Shown: positions 1-12,795, counted from the stretch's first letter. The stretch: 64,000 nt of DNA from Platycnemis pennipes (GCA_933228895.1 OW121855.1:41864698-41928697); one strand, 5' to 3'. Notes: generated by a model from the sequence alone, not told the origin. A program made the numbers and translations.

Positions 1-639
1 GATAATGTGATGTATTTTGAAGTTGCCACCATATTCAATTGGGCTAACCCCCCCTCAACTGTTTTTGTTCCGCTGTCCCCTTCTCCCACGACTGTAACTT
101 CTGGTACTGTAACTTCGGGGACTGCAACTTATGAAGGTATGTCTCTCCTATGGATAATATATGCTCAATGAACCTGCTCTTGTATCATTTATCACCCGGC
201 CACATCCTAGCTCCAACTAAGTGTCTAAGAGTAAATATGAAAGATAAGTTAGCAGAATATTTTTGGGGATAGAGAACATATGGGAAGAGTATAGGTGGTG
301 GATTTCTGGTTTAGAGAAATAAGATATTTCAAAATTAATACTAGGGACTGGATGCCTGAAAAGTAGAAAGCTAAGGATGAGGGTATCTTTGGTAAGGTGA
401 GGTTTGGGAGAATTGGATTTTTTTAACCTTTTCCACTAGGGTGTCGAGTGTCACTCAACACACGACATGCGTAATTGAGGGGAATTGAAAAGCAAATTCG
501 GAATGGGCTACTGGTATAGAGGGTGAAAAAAACCAAGTGCAAAGGGTTAAGGATTTTGGTATTGAGGAAAGATTCTAAATTACCATGTTGTAAGAGGGGT
601 AGAGGAATTTAACAAATGATTCTCTCTCTCGGTCATTAT
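1..639. other. No recognisable feature
   Basis: I see no coding region, repeat end or RNA gene here. The sequence is AT-rich and intergenic or intronic in character. Confidence 0.4.
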
Positions 640-1470
640 GTCCATGTTGAGCATTTTAGCCAAATGGACTAAGTACATGCATTGTGTACAAACTGACCCA
701 GTTCTCTCTATCATGGGCCGCATAGACTTCTTTGCTCAGCTTGAGGTTGGTAAGGGTCTCAATTTGATCTATCGATCGTAACAGTGGCCGACCTCATGGC
801 CTCATTCCTCAGACCTCCTCTTTGTGTACTATCTTCTCTACGCCATTATGCTTTATGACATAACCAAAGAAATTGAGACAGTTACGCTGCATTGTTGGCA
901 CCAGTCTGCCCCTGTCTGCAACTTTCAATTGGACTAGAATGAAGGTGTTATTTCTTTGGTATGCCCATGATTTACACATCATTCTTCAATAACTATACAA
1001 TTTGAATGCCTCAGCCTTGCATATGTAGGCTGTGTTTGTCCAAGTCTCCGATCCACAGGTCATTGATCAAATTGGTCTACTTTTGCTTGACATGATGATT
1101 TCTCTGTCCTTATATTATTTTTTGCAGCTTTTCAGCTGCAGTCTTGGCCATCTCTATTCTCCACCTGAGTTCCATTTCACTGCCACCACTGTTTGACAGC
1201 AGGGTGCCATGGTACATATATGACTTCTTTTTTACTGGTACATCATGATTTGATTTTCTCTAGAGTAAGGATCTCTGTTTATCACCAAAAGTTGACAATT
1301 TTGGCGTATCAGCCATTGGCCTGCCTCCGTGCTGGATGCCTTAATATGCTGTAGTAGAGTGGCCAAGTTTTGTTCTTCGTTGCTGAAGAGAGCTGCGTCA
1401 TCTGCATATCTCAGATTCGTAATCAGTCAGCCACCGATACTGATGGCTCCTTGGAAGTCATCTAGGACAT
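640..1470 (-). pseudogene. Non-LTR retrotransposon reverse transcriptase, 3' part, decayed
   Basis: Read on the minus strand and tolerating stops and frameshifts, the stretch resembles the C-terminal third of a non-LTR retrotransposon ORF2. Near 1390-1410 is a worn RT catalytic box (MQMTQLSSATK in place of a YADD-ALFS type sequence). It is followed by QNLATLLQHI-like and RNCQLLVINRDPYS-like stretches, then MAKTAAEKLQK near 1130-1160. Close to 840-870 comes a worn form of the GHVIRHNG / GRP C-terminal block of RTE- and CR1-like elements. There is no intact ORF. Upstream, up to about 3000 on the same strand, weaker pieces of the same element may continue. The class is inferred from motif order; the clade is uncertain. 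Confidence 0.6.
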
Positions 1471-3336
1471 CCATTCATTGACTATTGTGAACATGAATGC
1501 CATTTATAGTCAGGCAGTAAGGATATGGTGTTCATAAGCTTATTTCCTCGTGAGCCTTTAATATATGTACATTTCGCAGTTGGATTGTAATGGAATGAAT
1601 TTACTATGGTAACTGCTTCGTCTGATTGTCCTCTTTTAGTGTTTTCTTTAATTTCCACAGGCATTTGCCTGGTCACCTTTTTTTCTCTAGTCTGATTAAA
1701 TAGTATGTTATCTTGACTGTAGATATTATGATTTTCTTCTATCTTTGATAGCCTCTATATATCACAGTTTCCTTCCTTTCTTTTTATTCCTTTTTCAAAT
1801 ATTTCTTCACTCAATACAATGTTTATTTGGTTCCAGTGTTCTCTTTCCAAGACTTTCCTTTTCAATTATTCCTTTCTTAACATTTCCCAACCATATCCTT
1901 CTCCAGGACTTATCAATTCATTGGATCTTTCTTGAGAGTATATAGCTGTCTGTGAATTTCTCAAAGCTCCAGTTCCTCAAGAAATTTCTTAATTCTAATG
2001 CAGAACTTTGCTGTGATTAATTTATGATCACTATCCATATTTGGTCCTGGATAACTAAGACTGGAATTTTGCTATTTGAATATACCTTTGTTTTGACCAG
2101 AATGTTATATATTTGATTCCTTCTTACGTCTCATGCCTCCCAGATGTACGTGATTGCTGTACGGAAAAAATCATCCATCTCAATCAGATTGATAGGATTT
2201 TCATATGATAACTTCACCTCAATCTCAGCATATAACTCCGTTCGGTTTTTCTGGCTAGTTTACAATCCTCTAATTCATCATATGCATTGCTAGTTAGGAA
2301 GCATGACTAACATCACTGTATCTGATGGAGTAGATTCTCACCATTATACCCCTATTGTTAAGTGGAGTGAGTAACTAACATAATTTGCCTAATAAGCTCT
2401 GAGAACTGTTACCACACCTACGATAATACATACATATATGTATCATGACCACCCCATTCCTACTTCTTTCTCCCCCGCTTAATTTCATTATAAATTATTC
2501 AAAAAAGTCTCAATTTCCCACGTTATTTTTTCTTAAACCTAGAATTACCATCTTACTTCTGTTCATCACATTCATTATTCACTCCAATACCAATATTCCC
2601 ATCCTCAGTTCCGTTCTTGAGTTCCACATAGGAATTTTGACTAGTGCTCAGGTCAAGTATTTCATTGGATAATGACCTGAGAAAACTTGTCATGTACTTC
2701 CCCTTGCTAAATTCTGAGTTCTGATAACCATGATCAGCAAATCCCTACAGTTCCCGTATTTATTATCCATAATCGAGTGAAAATAACACAGGGGTTTTGA
2801 TTTCATTCCACACTGTGGCTTTACTACCAATGACCTTACTTTGACCATGCCAGCAAATATACCATTGGAGTCTGTTTTCAGTCACCTTTTTGCACTATGC
2901 TGATACACATACCACTGCTCCCTCTAATGGGTAAAGTTTCTTTTTACCATCTCTGCCATGTAGACTCTTGTCTCCGTCCATCTACGATCTCCTATGGTGC
3001 CACTGACCAATAATAGTTTCTCTGCCTTTAGAGGTGATTTCTGTCCCCCCCTCCCACTGCAGTACAGCAACCACTACCTGCTCATCCACCTTCATGTGGA
3101 GCTCATTGACTCTTGATAGCAGGGGTTTCCTTATCCCGGGAAATTCGTTCGCCAGAGCCTCATCAGCAAACGCAGGGGGTGCCACGTGCAGGAGAGGTTG
3201 ACATTTGAATGGGAGAGGCTTTCTGAGACGCATCCCATCCCTTACCCCCCGTCAAAATTATTTTTTCAATACACTGAAGAAAGGATCAAAGTACCTTCGC
3301 CTTATGATAAGGTAGTACCTTTTGAGAAAAGGATAG
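1471..3336 (-). other. Probable upstream remnant of the same non-LTR element; otherwise featureless
   Basis: Minus-strand translation gives only scattered charged stretches, such as the 83-residue open frame at 2982-3233, that could be the linker or endonuclease part of the element at 640-1470. No single block is diagnostic. An imperfect hairpin (CCTTCGCCTTATGATAAGG) lies near 3295-3312. No host exon was recognised. Confidence 0.25.
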
Positions 3337-3762
3337 ATGAGCAGGCACGACATGTATGACAGTACCGAGGATAATCAAGACTTGCAGAATGGTTGCATAT
3401 TTTCAACCCCACATTTGGACACTACGCTGACACTAGAAGAATATATTCATACAGCACCTCTCCACATACAGCACCTCTCCACATACAACCAATCATCATC
3501 AGTCAAAAATCCTAAGATTGGTATGATGTATTTCAACACTCTAAAAATGGGATTGTTCATTTCCAAATACAGTCAGATCCACTGTCAAATGAAGAGCAAT
3601 CAAGTATCAGGCAGGGAAATACAAGATTTTTTTCTCCACACAATTCAAGACTACAACACAAATAAATTATATTCCTTCAAACAATTAAAAAAAATGATAC
3701 TTCATTATAAATTAATAGTTTTTTTCACAGCTAAACATCATACATCATATTTGCAGTGCTGA
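3337..3762 (+). other. Unrecognised 141-codon open frame, doubtful gene
   Basis: An ATG-initiated open frame runs to a TGA at 3760-3762. The predicted product is Ser/Thr/His-rich, has no signal peptide, membrane segment or familiar motif, and includes a small internal duplication (HTAPLHIQHLSTY) caused by a repeated CATACAGCACCTCTCCACATACA-type stretch near 3450-3485. The last roughly 15 codons belong to the direct repeat that starts at 3713, and the same peptide ends another frame at 5029, so the 3' part is repeat-derived. I regard it as a chance or transposon-derived frame. Confidence 0.12.
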
Positions 3763-4645
3763 CCTACCTGCCTTGTGCCCTTGTAGCAAGAACTACTCAA
3801 CAAGGCTCACACAGTTTAAGACAATGTCTGGTGCTGGTCAATTTGTAACCAGGTTAAACTAAACTGGAAAAAGAAACTCAGGTGGTTATGTTATATCAGT
3901 CACTATAGAAGTGGTAATAATTGAAACAATAATGTAATAAAAACGTTGCACCAAGTTTCAAATTCTTTGTGTTAAACATTCATCTAAATGGAAGCTAGGA
4001 CATTCATACTGAAAGATTATGCTTGAAATTCTGTACTGTATTGTATAAGCAATCATGTTCCTTAACAATACTGAGTCCTTAGATATGTGTACTAAAAATT
4101 ATACATTTTCTAATTTTGCATCTTGAGCCTTCAATGAGATGTTTTGGTTTCACCTGTTTGCTAGCTGCATTTAGTTTTCCTAATTCAGGAAAAGTTTATT
4201 CGGTCCATTCATAGTGTTTCATAAATGGTTCTATGTAAGTGTTTACATAGCGGACAAAAAATTGATAGCAATTCTAAAAACACAAAACATGAACCGGCTG
4301 TCATCTGTGAAACCTAATAAAAAAAGTTGGTTGGCAGGGCCTGACAATAGAAGAGTCAGAGCCTGGCAGTAGATTTTTTTTTGCTTTATTGTGCAGTGAT
4401 AAGTCTATAGAGTTTGCTGTAATGCTTAAAGCAGCTACATAGGAGTAATGAATGTAAACCAGTGTGGTCATAAACAAGTGTGCAAGGTGGACTTCTGATA
4501 GGTTATGGGCCCAGACTTGTAAGAGGGGGTGACCATTATCTGCGAGTACAAGTAGCAAAGGAGGAATATTTGGTGGCTTTGCGAGGAAGATATTAATGCG
4601 AAAACATGGTTCGCGAAAACATGGTTCGCGAAAACATGGTTCACC
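3713..4645. repeat. Direct repeat, copy A (about 0.9 kb)
   Basis: From TAATAGTTTTTTTCACAGC to AAAACATGGTTCACCA this stretch is nearly identical to 4980-5904, with offset 1267 and a few substitutions and indels. Copy A carries three tandem 15-mers near its end where copy B has one. The unit has no clear TG...CA ends. It could be a local duplication or a decayed LTR-like unit in front of the Copia element at about 5970. The age difference looks small. Confidence 0.85.
4598..4642. repeat. Three perfect 15-bp tandem repeats
   Basis: GCGAAAACATGGTTC occurs three times in a row (4598, 4613, 4628). The minus-strand frame reads it as repeated REPCF. Copy B of the surrounding duplication has a single unit, so the array expanded after the duplication. 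Confidence 0.9.
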
Positions 4646-4979
4646 AATAAAAAGAAACGTTTCAGGCGTTATATGGTGGAATAACATAATTAAATGAGTT
4701 TGGCAATTTTCCAGAAAAAAAAAAATCTTTACTTCGACCGGTTTCCCCCCCCGCCCCCACATATGGCCTCTCTTGAACTTGAAGGTGTATGTTCTGCATT
4801 TGTGCTCTTCAAACGGCCAGGGTTTTCCAGTTCCTGTGTGGTTTTTCCAACTCCCACCCCTAGCACCAGTTCTCCCTCCTCTACCCCCTTTCTCCATTGT
4901 CACCCTTGGTTTAGGCCCCCCCTTCCCCTCCTCATTCCTCACTCCTTTCCCCCCCCCCCCCCTACCCCCCCCCCCCCCC
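4646..4979 (-). repeat. Spacer with poly-C tract and possible Penelope-like tail
   Basis: Between the two direct repeats lies unique sequence ending in a C-rich homopolymer block (about 4949-4979). On the minus strand GAAACCGGTCGAAGTAAAG at about 4725-4745 resembles the GAAACCGGTCGTGTTTTAC motif of the Penelope-like tail near 49500. The C-rich pyrimidine stretch at 4840-4940 resembles the one after the GIY-YIG fragment at 56040-56250. This is a motif match only. Confidence 0.35.
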
Positions 4980-5904
4980 TAATAGTTTTTTTCACAGCTA
5001 AACATCATACATCATATTTGCAGTGCTGACCTACCGGCCTTGTGCCCTTGTAGCAAGAACTACTCAACAAGGCTCACGCAGTTTAAGACAATGCCTAGTG
5101 CTGGTCAATTTGTAACCAGGGTAAACTAAACTGGAAAAAAATCTCAGGCGGTTATGTTAGATCAGTCACTATAGAAGTGGTAATAATTGAAACAATAATG
5201 TAATAAAAATGTTGCACCAAGTTTCAAATTCTTTGTGTTAAACATTCATCTAAATGGAAGCTAGGACATTCATACTGAAAGATTATGCTTGAAATTCTGT
5301 ACTGTATTGTATCAGGCAGGGCTCAATCATGTTCCAACCAATCACGTTCCTTAACAATACGGAGTCCTTAGATATGTGTACTAAAAATTATACATTTTCT
5401 AATTTTGCATCTTGAGACTTCAATGAGATGTTTTGGTTTCATCTGTTTGCCAGCTGCATTAAGTTTTCCTAATTCTGGAAAAGTTTATTCGGTCCATTCA
5501 TGGTGTTTCATAAATGGTTCTATGTAAGTGTTTACATAGAAGACAAAAAATTGATAGCAATTCTAAAAACACAAAACATGAACCGGCTGTCATCTGTAAA
5601 ACCTAATAAAAAAAGTTGGTTGGCAGGGCCTGACAATAGAAGAGTCAGAGCCTGGCAGTAGATTTTTTTTTGCTTTATTGTGCAGTGATAAGTCTATAGA
5701 GTTTGCTGTAATGCTTAAAGCAGCTACATAGGAGTAATGAATGTAAACCAGTGTGGTAATAAACAAGTGTGCAAGGTGGACTTCTGATAGGTTGTGGGCC
5801 CAGACTTGTAAGAGGGTAACCATTGTCTGCGAGTAGAAGTAGCAAAGGAAGAATATTTTGGTGGCTTTGCGCGGAAGATATTTATGAGAAAACATGGTTC
5901 ACCA
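4980..5904. repeat. Direct repeat, copy B
   Basis: Second copy of the 3713-4645 unit, directly ahead of the Copia gag-like region. The unit shows no obvious tRNA primer-binding site at its 3' edge, so an LTR role is not established. Confidence 0.85.
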
Positions 5905-5967
5905 CGATGTTGCATTCAGAAGCGAACATTAAAATGGAGTGACTGAATGGAGATAATTATCATACAA

Positions 5968-7560
5968 GGTCATTATGAGTTCAGCAGCTGCTGGAACACC
6001 TTCCAACCTGGATTCCGAGAAATTGATGAATCGCAACTCAACACCGAGCATAACAGAGGAAATAGGAAGGCACTATCATTCTTGTACCAGACAATATCAG
6101 ACTGATGTTTGGAGGAAATCGGGAGTTATACAAGAGCCCTTGAAGTGTGGAAAAGATAGGAAGAAATACACAGCATGTTCTCACTACTAAGCCTAGTTTT
6201 CATGCTTAAGATGTCTACTGTGGAGAAAACAGATGACGTGTCCATGTAGGAGTAGATGGCAAAAATACAGATTATACATAGAAAGCTGAATATAGGAGGA
6301 ATTAAGCCTTATGATAAAATGGTCGTGATGTTTTATCTGGCTGGCTTACCTTAAAAAAGGAAGAAGATATAGAGTCTGAGCCGGTAGGTGGAGTGTAGGC
6401 AAAAGTTTTTCAAGTGCTATTGTGCAGAAATAAAGTGCATATTGCAAAGAATGGTCCCAAATTCAAAGAGGAAATGGGATTGCAACTAAAGAGAGAAGAA
6501 ATAAAACGTGTTATTACTGCGGTGAGAAATGATTGCAGCGTAATGTGTACAAAAAATCCACAGGTGCAACCAGGAAGGAATAAGTGATTCTGGGTACATG
6601 GATCACATGACACCCTACCGAGACCCCATTGACAATTTCAGTGAGATGATGGTATCTGTGACTTCAGGAAATTGTGTTGTGGTTGATCTGAAGGGAAGGG
6701 TTCAGTAACAATTAAAAGAACTGTTTAATAAGGATGGTGGACTTTTAAGTTTAGTGAGGTTTTATACGTTCCATATCTGGACATCAACATCATATCCCTC
6801 AACAAAAAAGGGAGTAAGGGAGATATTTTGTGAAAATAAAGCATCTTGAGTGGATGGTGATGAAACTTAATTTGCCGTTTGCAAAGAAGGTGGTGTTTAT
6901 ACTTTAGAGACAGAAATTACTGTGAGTATTTGTAATAGAGCCACAGTGGCAAGAGCAAAAGAAGAAATGTCCATTTGGCACAATTGGTTCAGTCATCCTA
7001 GCCAGGAAGCACTGAAGAAAATCCCACAACTAAATATAAAAAAAGATAAGGTATTCAAGATTTGTGACTTGTATTCAAGGGGAAATGACTAGGAATAGTT
7101 TTCCAAAATGTAGTAATCAACAATAAAATCAAATCCTTGAGTTAATTCACAAGTGTAGTCAAGGGCAAAATTAAACCTAAATTGGATCCCTGTATTTGGT
7201 CACTTTTATAGATAACTATTCTCATTATGTAACTGTTAGGGTTCAGGAATGAGAATTAAGTATGTGAGCAGTTCATATGATTTCAATCTGCTACTGAAAA
7301 CCTGATAGAGAAGAGCTTCAAGGCAATCCAAAGTGACAATGGTGGAGAATAATAGGAAGTGAAGTCTAGGAGCATTTGTAGAGCTCTAGTATCCCTCATA
7401 GAAACACTGCACCACACTGCAAAATGGTGTTCTGAGAGTCAGAATAGAATGCTGATATATATGGTAAGAGGTATGTTGATTGAGTCAGGTGCACCAGCAC
7501 CATATTTTGGGAGGAAACTGCAAATTCAGCGTGCTACATTTGGGTACATGGGCTAGGAGC
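5968..7560 (+). pseudogene. Ty1/Copia retrotransposon gag-protease-integrase remnant
   Basis: The plus strand, read across frameshifts and stops, shows Copia landmarks in the right order. A gag-like start lies at 5975 (MSSAAAGTPSNLDSEKL). A zinc-knuckle remnant with TCYYCGEK is near 6510-6530. A worn protease start follows near 6590-6620 (TWIT-HPTE, in place of a SGAS-HMTP type sequence). A GAG-pre-integrase block is near 6975-7030 (WHNWFSHPSQEALKKIPQL). An integrase end lies at about 7330-7550, with a DNGGE-like stretch and SQNRMLIYMVRGMLIESGAP. Reverse transcriptase, RNase H and the 3' LTR are absent: similarity stops near 7600, just before the hAT-like element at 7686. The element is dead and truncated. 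LTRs could not be defined. Confidence 0.8.
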
Positions 7561-7677
7561 CCATGCTGTTAGAAGAAAAACTAGATCACATGAAAATTTC
7601 TGGATGCAAGGCATAAACCATGATGGAGGAAAGCTTGACCATGTGTGAACTTTGTGTTTTTTGGGGTATTAAGATGG

Positions 7678-10600
7678 ATTCAAAATAGTGATGGCCGGAT
7701 CGGATCCGTCGGATCCAAAGATCCGCGGATCTTTCATTTTTCTCGGTTCCGGATTCGGATCCAAAGACACGGAGCAAAATCGGATCCGGATCCTAGATTT
7801 TGAATTTTCGCGGCTTAGCGATTGAAACGTCCCGTGAATGGAATGTAGTTGCGGTAGATATTGACAAGAAGAGGATGTGTAACTCAGGTCACGAAATTAG
7901 ATGAAAATGTTCCCGTGCAACTAGAAGCAAAATAAAGAAATATGACTTTTTTCCCCATTACCTCGTGAGAGAAAAAAAATACGTAGGATGTCACGCGGGT
8001 AGCCTACATTCGCCGGGATCAGGCGGACAACGAGAACTAGTGTACTGTGCGAAGTTCGATCTCTATCGCAGTTTAATTTTTTCTTTCAGTCATTGCATAG
8101 AAAATGTTATCATCTTCAATTTCAAACCATTAAATCTGAATACTCACTTTATCATACTTTTGTTGTTTAAATTAGATTTACAAATGTACCATTAATAAAT
8201 TAAGGATGGTCGGGTCGGATCCACGGGTCTTTCATTTCATTCGCTACTGAAATCATATCCGAAGACAGTAAAAATTCAGATCCGGATCGGAGATTTTAAA
8301 ATTTCGCGACTTAGTGATAGATGATGGAATGTAAGCATGGTAGAAACTGACAAGGAGAGGGGGTGTAACTCGGTCACGAAATGAGAAGAAGATTTTTTGC
8401 GTGCCATAAAAACAAAATAAAGAAATACTCGTCGTGACTTTTTTCTCCATACGCCCGGATGCGCGAGAAAAAAATAAAGCCAAATGTCACGCGGGTCGCC
8501 TACATTCGCCAGATTCCCGTGAACCTATGATAGCGTAGTTGGCCATTTCCATCTCAAATCATGCAGGAGGTGCGGAGTGACCATCATGGATTATTCTCAA
8601 AAAAATATATGTTATAGACCAATAAGAGACATTCAAAAATGTGCCTTTTTTATTTTTATATATTGATTTTTTATGAACTTACAGCCATTTAAAAAATCAC
8701 CTAAAATGGTCGTTTTAACAAGCAAGGGGAAAACGGTGAATTTTCAAATGTCTCTGATTTGGCCAATAATGAAGCTAGGATGTTGAAGATTTTTTTGTTT
8801 TGCAGTGCTTTCTTTGTAGTTGTATTTCATGCTTTGAAAAAAGTTGGAAGTTAAATGGGAAATGGAGTATAAATTTCACAGTTGTTTAAAAATCAGAAAA
8901 TTGTTCCAACTTTAACAATTTTTTTTACAGCTATGAAATGTGCTAAAAGAGTAAAATTCAGTTTTACAGGTATCATTTAGGCATATTAGTGACAACATAT
9001 TTTTTAATAGCTCCAATAATGTTGCATTTCCATGAAATATGCCTTCAAAGTATGAACAACTGCCATTTTTGCATAAACAAAAGAGGCTATATTTCAAAAA
9101 ACCCATCTTTAAAAATTATGAAAATTAGCTAAAATATACCAATAATGATGAGCATTAAGCCCATGCAAAAAGAGTAGGCAATATTTTTGTTGATAATTAA
9201 TTATGAATTTTATAAGTTAGTGCATTACACCCATCAGCCAAGTTGGCACATTTTGCCTGGTTCCCATGATACTTCCAATTTTAAAAAGCAATGAGGAGTC
9301 TGAAACTCTGAATTAGTCCAAACAGATTTAAGAATTCATGACTTTAATTTAGTTATTACTTATTAGTTATTATGGTTTATTTAGTTTCCGTTCATTATAT
9401 CTCAGATTGAAGCTCTGAGACTATTCATTTTAAAATGAATTGCCTCAATTAAAAAATTAACTTGATAACTTAGTTGATCAGTTGTTATACATAATGATGA
9501 CATCAGAAAAAAACTACTCACGCTTAAAAATTAATTTTGTGTGTATATTTCTTCAGTTGCCTTCACTTCGTTCTTGTCAAATTTGTACAAACGTCCTGAC
9601 CGGCCACAGGGAGAAGGTGGTGTTATCTTTAAAAGAATATTTCAAACCCAAATCCATATGAGGGCCATCAATACCAGCTGATGACATTGAAACTGCTGTC
9701 ATACTTTCTGGATGAGGATAAGGATAACACCACCTTCTCCCTGTGGCCGGTCAGGACGTTTGTACAAATTTGACAAGAACGAAGTGAAGGCAACTGAAGA
9801 AATATACACACAAAATTAATTTTTAAGCGTGAGTAGTTTTTTTCTGATGTCATCATTATGTATAACAACTGATCAACTAAGTTATCAAGTTAATTTTTTA
9901 ATTGAGGCAATTCATTTTAAAATGAATAGTCTCAGAGCTTCAATCTGAGATATAATGAACGGAAACTAAATAAACCATAATAACTAATAAGTAATAACTA
10001 AATTAAAGTCATGAATTCTTAACTCTGTTTGGACTAATTCAGAGTTTCAGACTCCTCATTGCTTTTTAAAATTGGAAGTATCATGGGAACCAGGCAAAAT
10101 GTGCCAACTTGGCTGATGGGTGTAATGCACTAACTTATAAAATTCATAATTAATTATCAACAAAAATATTGCCTACTCTTTTTGCATGGGCTTAATGCTC
10201 ATCATTATTGGTATATTTTAGCTAATTTTCATAATTTTTAAAGATGGGTTTTTTGAAATATAGCCTCTTTTGTTTATGCAAAAATGGCAGTTGTTCATAC
10301 TTTGAAGGCATATTTCATGGAAATGCAACATTATTGGAGCTATTAAAAAATATGTTGTCACTAATATGCCTAAATGATACCTGTAAAACTGAATTTTACT
10401 CTTTTAGCACATTTCATAGCTGTAAAAAAAATTGTTAAAGTTGGAACAATTTTCTGATTTTTAAACAACTGTGAAATTTATACTCCATTTCCCAATTAAC
10501 TTCCAACTTTTTTCAAAGCATGAAATACAACTACAAAGAAAGCACTGCCAAACAAAAAAATCTTCAACATCCTAGCTTCATTATTGGCCAAATCAGAGAC

Positions 10601-12033
10601 ATTTGAAAATTCACCGTTTTCCCCTTGCTTGTTAAAACGACCATTTTAGGTGATTTTTTAAATGGCTGTAAGTTCATAAAAAATCAATATATAAAAATAA
10701 AAAAGGCACATTTTTGAATGTCTCTTATTGGTCTATAACATATATTTTTTTGAGAATAATCCATGATGGTCACCCCGCACATTTCATAGTGCTCTGCATG
10801 ATTTGAGATGGAAATGGCCAGTTGTTAAAAATGAGGGCTAGTGTACTGCCGGTCGCGAGTTCGATCCTTAACACTGCCTAGGAATATAGGCTATGCTGTA
10901 TTCCTAGGGTCATGCAAGTAGGCAGTTAAAAAAAGTGGATTATCAGAAATTTCATGTCAATTTATAAGTAAAAAAAATTTGGTGTTAGTGAAATGATTGG
11001 AAACATTTTTTATTGCAGAATTAAATCGTGGAATCATTACGTTAACTTTCCCATGTATTTTTAGCAATGCATTTATAAATCTAGTTTAAACGATTAAAGT
11101 ACAAAAAAGTCGGTATCCACACACAAAGGTTGGAAATTAAGGATGATAAATTTTTTGATTCAATGGCTGAAAGAAAAATTTTAAATAGCGATAAGAATCA
11201 AACTTCATTACCTGCAGTCCACTACCCCACTCTGCTATTGTCAGTTTACCTGATTTTGGAGAATACATGCTCCCCACGTGTCATTCTACTTTTTTCTTGC
11301 AAACCCGAGCCAATGGAGAAAAAATCCGATACTTTTTTAATTTTTGCTTCCAGTAGCATGAAAAATGGTTAATCTCATTTCAAGATCAGAGTTACATAAC
11401 CTCTCCTTAGGAGTACTAAATTCTCAAATTTCATTTTAAAGGTTATTATTAATGAGACATTGCAAAATTACTAGTTTAGCAGCTTGAAATATTCTATAAT
11501 AATTTTTTCGTCTTAAAAATGGAATCCCCGGATATTCCATGAATGGAATATCTTGGCCGCATTAAAATAATTTGTGTTTCTTAAAAAGAATTTGAAAGCA
11601 TTCAAGGATTTGATTAATAATTGGAAAATAATTCCTTTATTAATGAAAATAAACTTTCAATGTTTCTTTTAACTGCACTCTAAAGAATAGTTGTACAGGT
11701 TTCAAAAATGTATTGCGTGATGAGTATGTGATAAGGAAGTTGATCTTTACATTAGACGTAATAAGATATAGTTATTGCATCCATAAATCTTGATCCAGGA
11801 AAATATTATCCACATAGATAGATAGGAAGTTGATTTTTTCGCCAATAAATTCACTTTTTTTGGTAATTCTATTGTTGCTGTATTTATATATTTAAAAAAA
11901 ATCTAGGTTTTGAAAATCAGAATCGAGTATCTGAAACTGAGGATCCAAAACCGAGATAAAGATCTGAAACCCAGGCAAGGATCCAGTTCTGGATCCGACA
12001 AAAAACCTGGATCCGTCCATCACTAATTCAAAG
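7678..12033. mobile_element. hAT-like non-autonomous element with 8-bp target duplication, 4.3 kb
   Basis: The element proper is 7686-12025. It begins TAGTGATGGCCGGATCGGATCC and ends with the complement of TAGTGATGGACGGATCC. It is flanked by ATTCAAAA (7678-7685) and ATTCAAAG (12026-12033), an 8-bp target duplication with one mismatch, as hAT elements make. The subterminal regions are packed with GGATCC, CGGATC and GGATCT copies. A second, diverged left head starts at about 8200 (GGATGGTCGGGTCGGATCC), so the element is internally duplicated at its 5' side. No transposase is coded. A giant inverted repeat (8541-10819) is nested inside it. A related copy lies at about 40815-42779. Superfamily is inferred from termini and duplication length. 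Confidence 0.8.
8537..10823. mobile_element. Giant inverted-repeat (foldback-type) element, 2.28 kb
   Basis: The arms at 8541 to about 9630 and about 9720 to 10819 are near-perfect inverted copies around 9675-9680, with a loop of about 90 bp. The ends are GGCCATTTCCATCTC and its complement. Flanking AGTT (8537-8540 and 10820-10823) may be a 4-bp target duplication; AGTTG (5 bp) fits equally well. The paralogous hAT-like copy reads straight through this point at 41255-41275 (TAGCATAGTTGTTGAAAA), which is the empty site. A 64-codon frame appears in both arms (8912-9106 minus, 10244-10438 plus) only because of the symmetry; it matches nothing I know. The two arms share almost every base, so the element is young or the arms were recently homogenised. 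Confidence 0.85.
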
Positions 12034-12795
12034 GCAATAGAAATTGGGAACCTTGCCAAAAACAAAATAAACGTGAGAAGAGATGTGACATAACAGGTGA
12101 CTGGAAGTCATATCAGTGACGTGGAAGAGATGTGACTCCATTCTTAGATTTCAAAAATGGCTCCATGGTAATCTTTATGTAAAAGATAAAATATTGATCA
12201 TAATTATAAAAACAAAAAAATAAGAATCATGGCTCTATGTGAATTACATTAGGGTTACACCTTTAGAGTAGATTACCACTTGGATGAAGAATTAAACTAG
12301 CATATATTACTTTCAAAGCAAGGTTCAAATTTTTCCAACTAGAAAAATTGTATTATGTATTCTTCATATAAATATTTTATAGATAGGATCACATCATACC
12401 ACATGTTTTTTAGCTTATTTCACTGACAATGCCTACACCTTTGTAAATGGGCTCTGGTGAATAAACATTATTATTTGAATGAAAACATTTATCTTTTTTT
12501 GGAATTCTCATACACTAATGATCACAAGCATTAAGGCATGAGGAGGCCACTTAAATCATTCAAATTTCACAGATAAAAAGTTCATTACTTTATATTATTC
12601 AAGGAAAAGTTAATATGTAGGTATTACTTACGTATCATTGCCATCAACACCACTACATACCATTGCAGAGAGAGCAAATGCTGGTTGGTAAATGCAGGGT
12701 TGAAATCCGCAGCAAATCCAGTGACGTCAGGAGCCAAGGGCTGAATTTGCTGCCAATGAAAATCAGCACATTTTCCTCAGATTAACTATTATTAT
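12034..12795. other. No recognisable feature
   Basis: AT-rich sequence between two hAT-related elements; no gene, RNA or repeat boundary was recognised. Confidence 0.4.

Noticed and set aside
4694..5029. Proline-rich open frames across the poly-C tract
   Set aside because: They are created by homopolymer C and end in the direct repeat.
8912..10438. The same 64-residue frame on both strands
   Set aside because: It is a by-product of the giant inverted repeat and resembles no protein.
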